NCBI GenBank assembly: GCA_963969595.1
Contig: OZ018409.1
Coordinates: 17,020,975-17,084,974, forward strand
DNA from: Neckera pumila
Taxonomy: Eukaryota; Streptophyta; Bryopsida; Hypnales; Neckeraceae
Direction of reading: 5' to 3'
Length of the DNA: 64,000 bases
Below the pieces are notes generated by a model. The model did no database searches. It was not told the origin of the DNA and saw only the letters and a program-made list of their open reading frames with translations. Each line of letters starts with the position of its first letter. Positions within the stretch are counted from its first letter, which is position 1. Of the stretch, positions 37,008 to 48,272 are shown piece by piece. The position numbers and the translations under genes were made by a program.

Positions 37008-38190
37008 GATCACTACCCCCGACAAAAAAATTTGCACAACAAAATTCACATCAACCAGTTATGGCGACACCAATCCCGTGCACGCAACCCTGTCTTTCCC
37101 AAATGCACCAATCACGAAAAAGCTTCTCAGTCTTCGACCAGGCTACCAATGCCCTTCAAATCCCCCGTTGAAAATCAACCACAACGTGCAACCCAAAATG
37201 CAGCAAAGTCGTGCAGCCCCAACTGATGGCGGCTCCTTCTCTCTGCGCTGGATCAAGAAATGGGAGGGACCTCCCCAGGCGGTTCCTATTACGAGGGCTA
37301 TTGCGTGGAGCTCCTATTAAAAAACCTGTCGAATCATCACCATTGCTGTCTGCAATACACAGCAGTGCTTGCCATTCATAATTTCGAAACTTGGAAGCTA
37401 CTCAGCGACTATCTCCATGAGGGAACAGTTTCCTCCCACTGCGAATTGTGAGCGCATTTCCACGCCATAGCATACCCATTTGCGATGCAACGAATCGAAG
37501 GAGCTTAATCCAATGACGCGTGCCACGAAACGACCGTGGATCTTCTTCTTCTTCTTCCCCTCCCGCAGGTTCGGTGGAGCTTCAAGGGCGCCCACTTGGA
37601 TCCCGCGCCCGATTCCCTCATCAGGGAGCCTTTGATCTTCTGATGTGAGCGTGAATCTGGGAATCTGGGGAAGGGGAAATTTCTGAAATTTCTGAAATTC
37701 TGGTTATGGAGCTCGTGAGCAGCATCCATCGAGTGTGTCATGAAGGAGAAGTAGAAAGCAACCGTCCACGTGGATTGCGTTAAGTGTTGTTGGGTGCAGG
37801 AGGGTCCAGGAATCTCCAGGAATCTCCAGGAATCTCGTGGTACGTCACCACCCTGAGGAGCGGGACGAAGATGCACCGCAGGATGGCAGATGGGGTATAA
37901 CACGGAATCTGGCCACGGGAGAAAGGGAGCGAGAGGCGCCATCACGCCAGGGACGAGGACGACCTTCGAAGGCGGATGAGGTTGGTCTCCAGGTGGAGAC
38001 GCCAGGCAGCGCCACCATGGCCTCGTTAAAAGCAGCGCATGCTTATTCTGCCATTTCCACGTTCTGCTTAGGGTGCAGAATCTTCCATTTTGACATCGGA
38101 ATGGGCAGTATCTTTGAATTGAAAAATCTGTACTTTGAATTGAAGAATCTGTACAAAATTTCAGAAGTTGGCTGGCAAGAAACTAAATTC
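37008..38190. other. Upstream region of the BODYGUARD-like gene
   Basis: G+C-rich compared with the window; likely promoter and 5' UTR. Long open frames on both strands are composition artefacts. Includes tandem CAGGAATCTC (three times near 37808-37838) and a doubled TTTGAATTGAA...TCTGTAC near 38112-38155. Confidence 0.45.
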
Positions 38191-38388
38191 AAACTACTAT
38201 CGACAACAAGCATCTCCCTTACCTAACTGTGCCTAAAATCAAACTACTATCAACATTAAGCATCTCCCTCACTAACTGTGCCTGAAATCAAACTGCTATC
38301 AACATCAAGTATCTCCCTTACTAACTGTGCCTAAAATCAAACTACTATCGACATCAAGCATCTCCCTTACCAACTGTGCTTGCACCAG
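38191..38388. repeat. Four tandem ~49-bp repeats
   Basis: Units begin AAACTACTAT or AAACTGCTAT at 38191, 38241, 38290 and 38339 and share CATCTCCCTTAC and AACTGTGCCT. They abut the 3' side of the tyrosine-recombinase remnant. Confidence 0.8.
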
Positions 38389-38610
38389 CAAGAAGAGAAG
38401 CTAGTGCAGCAGCATTAGGTACGGATACTTGAATAGTGCAATTGTTCAAATTTCTATGGAATATGGTATTTCCAATGGTGTGAGTAATGTCGGATACTTG
38501 GGGTTGAGGTGGAAGAAGTGCACCATTTTGTTGCATGAATTTAGAAATCTCATGAAACTCTCTAGTGCGCTCAACAGTATTGGATGACCAAAATTCGTCA
38601 TCAGTTAGCT

Positions 38611-38803
38611 CTCTAGTAGAAAACGCAGGAATTTTGACAGATTTCTGTTGATTTGGATGCATTGTCCTAGTCACTATTTTGTTGATTTCAACAAAAATCT
38701 GTTAAAATTAACAAGTTTTTTGTTGAAATCAACAAAATAGTGACCGAGACAACGCGTCAAAATCAATAGAATTCTGTTAAAATTCCTGCGTTTTCTACTA
38801 GTG
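38611..38803. mobile_element. Mini-CACTA MITE in the recombinase gene
   Basis: Ends CTCTAGTAGAAAACGCAGG (left, CACTA drifted to CTCTA) and, inward from the right, CACTAGTAGAAAACGCAGG, flanked by GCT at 38608-38610 and 38804-38806. The centre is a palindrome on GTTGATTTCAACAAAAA. 193 bp, non-coding. Confidence 0.8.
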
Positions 38804-39801
38804 GCTCTGAATTTGGTACGGAAACACATTGATTTCTATAGAGAATAAGAGTTTGATCAGCAAATAGAGGCAATGCAGAAACACTTCCAAGCTCTTGTTT
38901 GTTAGCAGAAGCCAAAGATGGAATCTCATGTCCAGTAGTAAAAGCCAGAGATGGAAGGGTGCAATTGTTAGAAGAACTAGCAAAGCATGAGTTCGAAGCA
39001 AATTTTTGCAACTCTTTGTAACAATCTTGTTCGTACTTCAAAGCGGCCTCCCATGATACATTTCCACCTGTTCCAGGAACAGCGCATTTTGAAGTGCACG
39101 CATCATGATATCCTCCGAGTCTTTGTCATATCACATGTAACCTTCTCTTGAGGTATGTCCTGTCATCCTCATGCCGATCTCCGGTGGCACGCCCATGGCA
39201 TTAAAGCGGCCAATAGTTGTACTCTGGCACTCTTATTTGAGTAATTGCTCCCTTCAGTGCAGAGCAGTCATCATTTCTTTCAACCACTTTGCAACCTGCT
39301 TGAGACCAACTCTTGCTTTAGCATACCAAATCCCTGGCTCTTTCAAATTGATTTCCCGTCTATAGAGCATAATAAGAAAGGATGAGGTCCCAGAGGATCA
39401 CTTTCGTTCCACTTTGGAAGGTGAGAAATGTAGGTTTCAAATGTCTCCACAACATCTGCGTGACAACATGTCATAGGGAGCCTCATCTTCTCAAGTTGAC
39501 AATGTCTCAGATGTACTTTGTGGTTTTTACTCTCTCTTTCATCGAAACGCACATGCTTGCCATTAATAGCATCGCAGCAGATAGAGAAGTCAACATCGTT
39601 GACAGAATATAAGTCCTTCTGACCTCCAACACAGAAGTTATGAATCGTGTAATATGCCACACGTAGAAGGCACCCTTGCCGTGTGCTACAATCCAGGGTT
39701 GGTGAAGCAAGAAGCTTGTTGGCCCATTTCATATGTGAGTGGAGCGGTAGCCTTTTGCTTCCTACCAATTCCAGCCTGGACAGATCGCCTAACCGCAATA
39801 A

Positions 39802-41496
39802 GGGCCGGTTTATACTTAGCCTAAGGCCGGATGGAAGGCCGGCCGGATTTGCCTTCAATCCGGCCTACAATCCGACCCCAACTAATGTAAAGTCCTTGGG
39901 CCGGATTCTAGGGCCGGATTTCCAATTCTTGTGTTCTTGGATTTTCTCAATGCTCAATTAATAAAATATAAAAATACGCATGCTTTCCTATCTCTTTCTT
40001 TCTTTCCTATTTCAAAAAGAAAAGATGACTTTTTTTTCTCCCTTTTTCTTCCTATTTATTCTATTTCAAAATAGAAAAGAGACTTTTTTACTTCTTTTTT
40101 CCGTAATTTAATTTCTTATAGACGTAATCAAATGTAATTTAATTTTTTATAAACTTTTTGAAAGTAAATAGGCAACATCTTGAACGCCTATTATAAATTG
40201 CATTTGAACTTTTATTTACTAAACTTGTTCTATGTGAGCTCAAAAAGTATACCAATTAGATCACAATGTTAACTTAATATCAATATTACCTCCTTTTTTG
40301 CTAAAATTTCAAATTATGATACGCATTTTAAAGAATGCTACTACAGAGTATGATTTTGCAAAGAATTTATTTAGGAAGAATTTACAATTTATTTTGATGC
40401 TTTGAATTATGGAAAATAAAGGTGCACCTTAGAATCTAAATTGTTGACTATATCATGGAAAAATATCAAACAATTATTTAATCAACATAGCGAACTAATG
40501 GCACTTGACCAGGTACTTGACCAATATGAACCAAATCTGTTTGTTAATGGGAATTCACAATATGAATTAATACTGTAAAATTTATGTGAATTCATACTGT
40601 GAATTCATATTGTCAAGTTTATGTGAAGTCATTAGAGAAAAATTCAGCCCATTTCTGGGCCGTTGGAAGTTGACATGCCATGCTATTGTTTGCTTGGCTT
40701 GTCAACTTCCAAGCTGCTCTTGGTGAGCAGTCAGAGTCTCTAATTGCTCGCCGGAGCAGTCAATTTCGGCAAATTTTTTTTTTTAATATATTTTTATTCA
40801 AAATTTTGGGTTCTTGCGCCACTGCTGCTGCAATTTCAGCAAGGCGGAAATAGGGGAAAAACGACTTTTTCAGCAAAATAAAAGCAAATTTCAGGGTACC
40901 TCGGAGGGTTGTAAGGCAGCCCTCCGGAGGCTTGAAATTTCATCTAATGCATACTGTTCAAATCTATGTGAATTCATACTATCAAGTTTATGTGAAGTCA
41001 TACTGTTCAAATCTATGTGAATTTATGTGAGTTCATATTAGTCATATTGTTCAAATTTATGTGAATTTATGTGAGTTCATACTAGTCAAATTTTCAAATT
41101 TATTTGTTGGCAAGTGAAAGGAGGTTCCAACGCACCAAAGAATGTGGCATTTGGATACCGGATGCAAAAGTTATGAAGGGTCAAAGTTTAAAATAATAAC
41201 TTTCATTGATTGATGGTGGAGATGTTCATGATCCACGGAGGAGCCCAATCCGGCCCCAATCCGGCCCAAGATGGGAGTTTGGGCCATCCAAAACCTCATT
41301 CTGATTGCTCCCTTGGGGCCAGATGGTTTGGCGCCCAAACTATGCCACCTAAGGCGACACGTAGGATGAATTGTAGTTCAATCTGGCCCCAAGTATAAAG
41401 CCCTTGGGCCAGATTTGGAGAATTTGAGTGATCCTATTGGTTCAACCTTTGAGAGGTCCGGCTAGCCTTCAATCTGGCCCCAAGTATAAACCGCCT
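39802..41496. mobile_element. PIF/Harbinger-like non-autonomous element in the recombinase gene
   Basis: TAA at 39799-39801 and 41497-41499. Left end GGGCCGGTTTATACTT; right end, inward, AGGCGGTTTATACTT. Both subterminal regions repeat GGCCGGATT/GGCCCCAA motifs. The 1,695-bp interior has no transposase and contains a dispersed repeat (40160-40520, like 3100-3670), GTGAATTCATACTGT direct repeats (40550-41080) and a block shared with about 56630-56715. Confidence 0.75.
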
Positions 41497-41523
41497 TAAA
41501 GCAAGCAACACAACACTTCTTAA

Positions 41524-42160
41524 CCTTTAAATGCCCAAGGCACCCAAATTTGGTGTTTACAAAACTTTGAAGTAAAAAAAACCCTAACCAAGTTGCTATT
41601 TTTAATAGTTTATATTTTTAGAAGGTTCTTCTTGAAGTCTAATTTTAGCACTAAAAATCCGATCTTGAAAATAAATGATAATGATTTTTCTATTCAAGTT
41701 TTTGTACAAGGGTACCCATTGCAATCTTGACTTCCTATAGTGTTGAGAGCTCTTGGAAATGAGCCTCAAATACACTAGATCTTGGAGAAAAAATCACATT
41801 CAAAATTCATTTAAAAAAATTATGGAGTAGATTTTAAGAAGCGATAAATTGATCGGGGTTATACATGTTAGGCCCTTTAATCTCATATGTTTTTGGTTAC
41901 TAACTTTTTAGATTTGACTTATGTAAAGAAGATTGAAAGATTTTTGCAGTTTTAGCACCCTCATGGTCAAACATTATAATCTTTCACTTTGTAAGTGATT
42001 TTGTTGTGTTCTCTTTTTCTATGAGATCTCTAACATGTCTAGTTTGAATTTGTATGGTTACAACTCAAAAAAAATTGATACAACTTATCAAAATGTTGGC
42101 ATTTTGTTCAATTTAGAACAAATTCTAAGAAGCCCAAAATAGGCCTTGGGCATTTTGGGG
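41524..42160. mobile_element. piggyBac-like element K in the recombinase gene
   Basis: TTAA at 41520-41523 and 42161-42164. Ends CCTTTAAATGCCCAAGGC and, inward, CCCCAAAATGCCCAAGGC. 637 bp, non-coding; a different subfamily from A-J (AATGCCCAAGGC instead of AAAGTTCC). Removal with one TTAA restores the recombinase frame. Confidence 0.8.
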
Positions 42161-42458
42161 TTAAAACGCGGATCATTCAAACCATAAAACTCTTCAACCT
42201 TTTCACTAGTCGCAATCAAATGCTCCTCAAGCCTCGCACAAATGATTCTTCCAATGGCAAGTAACAAAGTTACAAGGGTTTCACCAAGATAAGGTTTGCC
42301 ATCCTTCCACCATGCCGGGCTCGACTTGCAGCCACTTGCGTGGCAGAACAAGCAGGGAGTTGCCCGGTCCCTAGTACGAAATGTGCTCTAGCACGTGTTT
42401 TGGGACTCACAAAGTCAAGATGGATTTGGACCTACGGAAATTGACGTAAAAGAGAATA

Positions 42459-42643
42459 CAATAGAACCTCTTTAAACTAATAGAGTTGGGACTGGTCTGA
42501 CACATCAAGTTAGAGAGGTTATTACATTAGGGAGGGTCATGATGTTCGTATGTGGTTCATATTGTTAAGTTGGAACCGGTAATCAATACTTCATGACAAT
42601 GCTTTATTAGGTTAGAAAGGATTAACTTTGGGAGGTTCTACTG
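42459..42643. mobile_element. pogo/Emigrant-like MITE copy 2
   Basis: TA at 42457-42458 and 42644-42645; ends CAATAGAACCTCTTTAAAC and, inward, CAGTAGAACCTCCCAAAG. The left end is close to the Emigrant/Lemi1 terminus known from Arabidopsis. 185 bp. Confidence 0.7.
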
Positions 42644-42792
42644 TAGCTTAGGTTTTTTTTTTGGGGGGGGGGGGGGATGTAAAATGTAGAATGTAAAAAC
42701 GTTTTTTGGAGGGAATGTTTGGTGATAGAGTCCCTATTTTCAATTGATGAAATTGTTCAATTGCTATAAAATCTAATGACCCTATCATTGTA

Positions 42793-43001
42793 CAATAGAA
42801 CCTTTCTTAGTGCATGGTGCCGGAATTACGCACTAAGAGAGGTTTATCTGTTTAATTAAAGAGGTGTAATAATAGCCACAAACTAACATGACGTCTAACT
42901 ACACTACCTTTTATAAAAAGTGTTTGAAATTGGGCCCACCTACTAACTTTCTTATCCTATGTTATGCACTAAGAGAAGATGCACTAGGAGAGGTTCTATT
43001 G
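42793..43001. mobile_element. pogo/Emigrant-like MITE copy 3
   Basis: TA at 42791-42792 and 43002-43003; ends CAATAGAACCTTTCTTAG and, inward, CAATAGAACCTCTCCTAG. Shares the GCACTAAGAGAGG interior with copy 1 (846-1038). 209 bp. Confidence 0.7.
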
Positions 43002-44185
43002 TATTGTATTGTAGATGGATTTACACACTATTTGGATAAATACATGTGTTTTTGTCCACGTTCTGCATATTTCATCTATGAATGGATGAACAAGGAGTTT
43101 GCTTTTAGTGTTGCTCCAAAATAATGACTTCTTGTGGAATAGCTCCAACTATAAAAGTTGATTTGCATACTTGAAGAGCCTGTTCATTTAACCTCAAAAC
43201 GCCAGAGCCTATGACTTTGTGGTCAAACATTGAAGTCTTCTACTTTGGATGCTTCACTTTTCCTTTGAAAATGAATGAAAATTTTAAATTTTTTTAAATT
43301 TTTTGAGATTAGGCCACATTTCTTCTAAATGACATAAAGTTTTCAGATTCTTTGTGAAAATTTGAAATTATTATGAAATTTTGAAGAAAGAACATAGAAA
43401 ATTCATATAAAAAAATGCAGTAAGCTTAAAAAATTGGGAAATTTCACTACATGTGTACATTATGGTATAAAGCAAATTTTGTGTCATTCTATAATTAAAA
43501 ATTTGGTATAATATAATAATAGATTTAAAGTTAAAATGGCTATAAATTATTTGAATTTAGGAATTTTATTTTTTTCAAATTAGAATAGAAACTAAGGTAG
43601 GCATTGCCAAATACACTAGAAAGGCATTGTTTATGATATGAGGATTTAGCATCTTCTTCTTTAGATTATTATTTTGTTTCTAAATGAGGGGCTTTCTACC
43701 ACCAACTGAGTGATGTATGCACACTCAAAGAACTCTCCAAAACAATTTGAATGAGAACCATCCATTTTTCAATGAAAAGAAGGCATGTTTGACCATTCAT
43801 CAATTACTTCGTGTTTGCATTTGATGTTTTAGGGTTAAATTTTCATTACTTACTACGTACCAATCGTAAAACTAATGAAGAGATGGGAATCACATGTAAC
43901 TTATTACATGACATTCCCATCTATTCATTTTCATTAAGGTTGTCTTTTAAGACCTTTGACATAATCATGGAAAAATTGAATGGATTATTGCAAGTGCTCA
44001 TCTATTGCAATTGCAAGTGCTCATCTAGTTGTTGTTCTCTAATTCAAGCTATAACCATAGCCAAGGACTAATGTCAAAAATTTGTAGGAACTTCATGCTC
44101 TAGCCTATTTATATTTTTGTATCACATTAAAAACTATACACTTCTGTCAATTCTTGTCCTTCCTCTTTGACTCATAGCTTTGTTA

Positions 44186-45294
44186 CACTAATAGAAAAAC
44201 TACGTCCAGAACAATAGATTTTCAACAGAAAAGCGTTGTCCATTCAGTTGTTTCGGACGCGTTGTACTGGACAAAATTACATTGAAATTTGTTGTCCAAA
44301 TTCTGTTGTTTCGGACATTTTTCCAAAGTGTTTTTTTTTTTTTTTTTTTTTTAAATTTAAAAATTAATTTTTTTAAGCTGCCCAAAAAATCCGGGCAGCC
44401 CGCCACGTGGCAGCCACCTAGGCAGCCCGCCACGCGGGCAGGTGAAGCCATGGGGCTTCAAACCTTGGACCTCATGGTTGAGGTCCAAGGTTCTTAGCCA
44501 TTGAACCATGGCCATTATCAAGTGCATTATGCATGAGTAGAAATTTATATATAGAGTTTTTGCATTAGTTTTTATTTTCTTTGTAAAATCAGCAGACTTT
44601 GGAGGCCATTTGGACATAGGAAAACAACTTTTTTCAAAAAACTTTCAACTAAGAAAATTTGGGAAATCAAACTAAATTTCACCTCCAAAAATCCGTTTGC
44701 AATTTGAAGTCTCCAATAAAAAGTTATGGACAAAAATCAGAGAGGATGTTCGAAAATATCCAAAAAAATGTTTCGAACATCCTCTCTGATTTCTGTCCAT
44801 AACTTTTGATTGGAGACTTCAAATTGCAAACGGATTTTTGGAGGTGAAAGTTAGTTTGATTTCCCAAATTTTCTTAGTTGAAAGGTTTTTTGAAAAAGTT
44901 GTTTTGCTAGCCAAAATGGCCGCCAAAGTCTACTGAATTGAAAAAATATTGAATTTTTGAATGACTAAGTCAAAAAAATAAAATTCGTTATACTTAAAAT
45001 TCTAATTTTGGTGTTGAACTTCGAATTGCCCAAGGCACAAAATTTTGGTGTCAAAAACATTTTGAAAGATTTCAAAAGATTCCAAAAAAGATTCCAAAAA
45101 GATTCCAAAAAGATTAAAATTCGACAAAAAGTTGTTGATTTGGTCATTGCAGTATTCAAATCAACAGAAAATTGGAAGCTGTTTTGTTTGCATTAACAAA
45201 AAATTCAAAAATCAGTGAAAATGGACATTCCAGTGTACAAAACAATAGAAATCAGTTGATTTTTTGTTGTTCTGGACACAGTTTTCTAGTAGTG
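44186..45294. mobile_element. Non-autonomous CACTA element with large internal hairpin
   Basis: TTA at 44183-44185 and 45295-45297. Ends CACTAATAGAAAAACTACG and, inward, CACTACTAGAAAACTGTG, both followed by TCCAGAACAA. 1,109 bp, no transposase. The centre (about 44600-44930) is a long near-perfect inverted repeat, and 44446-44513 resembles a tRNA on the minus strand. Confidence 0.85.
44600..44930. repeat. Inverted repeat with ~160-bp arms
   Basis: Arms meet around 44760 (GTTCGAAAATATCC... TTTCGAAC) and extend outward with few mismatches, for example GGATGTTCGAA against TTCGAACATCC and TTTTTGGAGGTGAAA against its inverse. A transcript would fold into a very long hairpin. Confidence 0.85.
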
Positions 45295-45962
45295 TTAGTT
45301 GGTCTTCAAAAGTAAAGAAGACTACCTCACAACTTTTATAACCTTATGAAAGCTATTTAAAAAATTAAAATGTTTTGAGAAAGTCTATTAGCTAGACAAT
45401 TGCTAGGCTAGAAGAAACAATTAGAGGATGTGAATGGCTCTTATTCCTCTTCAAATGCAAAAATAATCCTAACTTGGAAATATGCTTTAAGAATGCCAAA
45501 TAGAATGGAGAATGTAGATTTGAAACTTTTGAGGTAAAATACATTGTTCTTTTAGAAGAATTCAAATGGAAGATCTTCATTTTTCAAGTTTTTTTTCTTA
45601 CTATTTCTATATGATTTAATTAAGAACCATCTACAAGAGTCATGAAGCATCTGGTGACCAACTTAGTCCCATCATTAAAGAAACTATACGTATTATCAAT
45701 TTAGATATGAATATAATTTTTTTCAAAGAAGGACTTTTTTTTCCTATTGTACGTATATTTACTAGTACTATTCATATTAAAGAGTTTTTATGTTACCGTC
45801 ATCCAAAATGAACAAGCTCTTAAGTCATTCCAATCGATTATAGATTGGAGTCAACTCTCTTACAAATATCATTGGTAAAAAAATTCCTCTCTTAACTTGA
45901 AATTCATTTTGTAATAAGCACTAATAGGACACATGAATGTACCCATTACCAAAGCTTTAAAA

Positions 45963-46863
45963 CCCCTAGAGAACCTTTGTCCCGTTGGGGGACAAATGAG
46001 ATTTTGGGCAAGTATCTACGGGTTGAATTTTTGTCCTGATTTTTTGAAACTTTTTTTGAATATAGAAAAACTGATAAGCTTCGTGGGAATATTTTTTTTT
46101 TACAAATCAATGCCCGGGTGTCAAAAGTTATGCCCAAATAAGCTCAAAATAAGGGAGATGGGGCAACAAATTTTTTTTTGAAATTTTTCCCTAGAGATTA
46201 TATTTTTGTCTATCTAAAAAGCTTTGATTCATTCCATTTGGATTTGTTATGAGAAAACTATGGACAATCTTATTTTTTGGGCTCTTCGAGCATCTTCCTA
46301 AAAACTAAATAACTTGTTGGATTCATTTTCAAATGCAATTTTTACAATTTTTCAAAAGAAAATACTTCTACGTGGTTTAGCTTTTTTGCTAGAATAATCT
46401 CACCAATAGGATCAATTCTTTTTGATTCCATATAGAAGATAATAATATTTTAAATTTTCCTTCTATCTTGTACCTACTTCTACTCAACAAATTTTTTAAT
46501 AATGAAAATTAAGTTTCTTTTGGGATTTTGTTTTTGCAAGACTCTCAACTCAATTTTCCACTATAAATATTTAAAGCTCAAAACTTTGAAGTGCAAAAAT
46601 TAAAAGTTAAAAATGTTCAAAGTCAAAAAATCTAGTCCCACAATGTGCTGAAAAACTAGGTTTTTTTACTTTAAACGCAAATATCTTGCAATTTGTGAGG
46701 TCAAAATTTTGAATTTTTTTTCACACATTCTCATATTAGTTAGATGTAAGATCCTACTATTAGATGTGCAAGAAAAACAATTATCAAATTTCTTTATTCT
46801 TTGCTATAAAAATGGCAATTTTGAATGTTTTTTTGTAGAAAAAAGGCCTTGGGCCTTTATAGG
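45963..46863. mobile_element. piggyBac-like element H
   Basis: Left end CCCCTAGAGAACC after TTTAAAA; right end GGGCCTTTATAGG then TTAA at 46864-46867. The interior order matches elements A (inverted) and I. About 0.9 kb, non-coding, ends decayed. Confidence 0.6.
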
Positions 46864-47713
46864 TTAACCTTTCAAGGTAGACTAGGGTAAACTTCCACGC
46901 TATATCAAAATTGAAAAATAATTTTTAAGTTTTCTGAAATTGGAATTGCTTTCACCAAGTTTCATAATGTTTTACCTCTAAATGACGGACCCATGACCAT
47001 TGATTTCAAACTTCACTATCCATCACTCAATTTGCTACCATTTTGCATCTAGATATGTATGAAAAATTTTATATTTATTTTTCAGAGATTAAAGTACGTG
47101 CTTCTTTACTTTAGAAAAAATTTAGATTTTTTGGTGGAAAATTAGTTTTTTAAAGAATTTTTGGAGAAAAAGTGAAGAAAAATCATATTAAATAGAAAAG
47201 TATTTCAAAAAATCTGAAAATTTCACCATAAGTGTATATCACAATGATAAACATCATAGTATAAACTCAATTTCCGTGTCATTCTATAATTAGAAATAAT
47301 AGACATTGAAAATACATCCAAAGTTCAAATTGCAATAAAATATGCAATATTAGGAATTTTTTCAAAATTCAAATTGGAATAGAAATTAGAGTAGATGACC
47401 TTCATTTTATTAGTTTTACTCAAACTCAAGAAATATCGTTTTTGTGGAGAAATTTCAGATTTAAAGCAAAGAGCAACAACTTCCCAAAATACTCTAAAAT
47501 AGCATATTTTGTGATCCGCTTTTTTTAATAGCTTCTCATTTCCGTGAAGACAAAAATTAGAAAGAGTACGAACTCAATTGGATACTCTTCATAATCCAAT
47601 GTGAAAGGTCAATAAGGAAAAGGAGGATGAAAAAATGCTTTTGAACTATTCTTAGCTCAACAATATTGTCATTGGAACGCCACGGAATGGCGTCCGTGGC
47701 ATTCCAGGGTTAA

Positions 47714-48272
47714 ACTTCTATGTAGATAGAAAAAAACTACATTCTAAGAGTAGCTTTGTCTTGTAGTTACATTGAAAGTTCAAATCCAATGCTAAAATAA
47801 GTTTTCCAAAAGTTGGAAGTTGCCTATCCTACTTTTCATGGACCTTTCCCTAAAATTTTGCCAACAAACATTTCCGATTCCTCTCTTGCAAATGTTACAC
47901 ACTTCCATGTAGAATCTCGAAAAATAATTTGTCCTCCCCTCTCAAAAAGAGGCCCATTGTACCTCCGTGGTCTAAGGCCACCCACCCACGGTCACCATCA
48001 TTCTCCCATTCAAAAAGCTTGTCTGTGATCGCTCCACGAAGTGTGCCCCCCTTTCGCGTGCAAAATTCGCCGCTACCCAACTTCGATCCACATCTTCACA
48101 GGATCGCACCGCCTTTCACTGAGCACTGTCAAAATTTTCAAAGATTTGGTCCAAAATTCCATGAATTTTACACTATACAAGAATCCGCACACAATTTGAT
48201 TGAGTTTGCACACAATTCTGAGCTCCCGTCATAAATATTTTGTACCAGGTTGCTCTGTTCCGATCAGCGGCC
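47714..48272. other. Upstream region of the thioesterase gene
   Basis: 47720-47810 is homologous to the sequence flanking element J (58210-58285 and from 59198), so it is a dispersed repeat. From about 47950 G+C rises, as in a promoter/5' UTR. Confidence 0.45.

Larger units (their letters stand above)
38354..42400 (-). pseudogene. Tyrosine recombinase (DUF3504/Crypton-like) split by three transposons
   Basis: Pieces on the minus strand: about 42165-42400, 41497-41523, 38804-39801 and 38354-38610. The N-part has KDGKPYLGETLVTLLLAIGR and NDPRF, as in the core-binding region of DUF3504/ZMYM2-type recombinases. The middle has LLRVAYYTIHNFCVGGQKDL (first Arg region) and VRFDERESKNHK. Then WYAKARVGLKQVAKWLKEMM follows, a degenerate NHS..AR box, GVPPEIGMRMTGH (TGH at 39155-39163) and Tyr at 39128-39130. 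That Tyr is nine residues after the His, as in XerC. Such enzymes join DNA through a covalent phosphotyrosine. A TGA just before the Tyr and a frameshift near the Arg box show decay. Across the piggyBac and Harbinger-like sites the frame is continuous once each insert and one target copy are removed. Confidence 0.8.
42401..43191. other. Spacer with two pogo-like MITEs and a T/G homopolymer
   Basis: Apart from the two MITEs listed separately it contains an unusual run of T8 followed by G11 at about 42652-42675. No gene recognised. Confidence 0.5.
43192..47709. mobile_element. Candidate outer piggyBac-like element containing nested insertions
   Basis: TTAA at 43188-43191 then CCTCAAAACGCC; at the right, ..GGCATTCCAGGG then TTAA (47710-47713). 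The ends resemble each other weakly. Homology between 43300-43600 and 47000-47400 suggests two related parts. The CACTA element at 44186 and piggyBac-like H at 45963 lie inside. It may instead be two separate decayed copies. Confidence 0.3.

Noticed and set aside
37505..37945. 146-residue minus-strand frame upstream of the BODYGUARD-like gene
   Set aside because: G+C-rich promoter-like DNA is open on both strands; it is low-complexity, with no splice logic or family resemblance.
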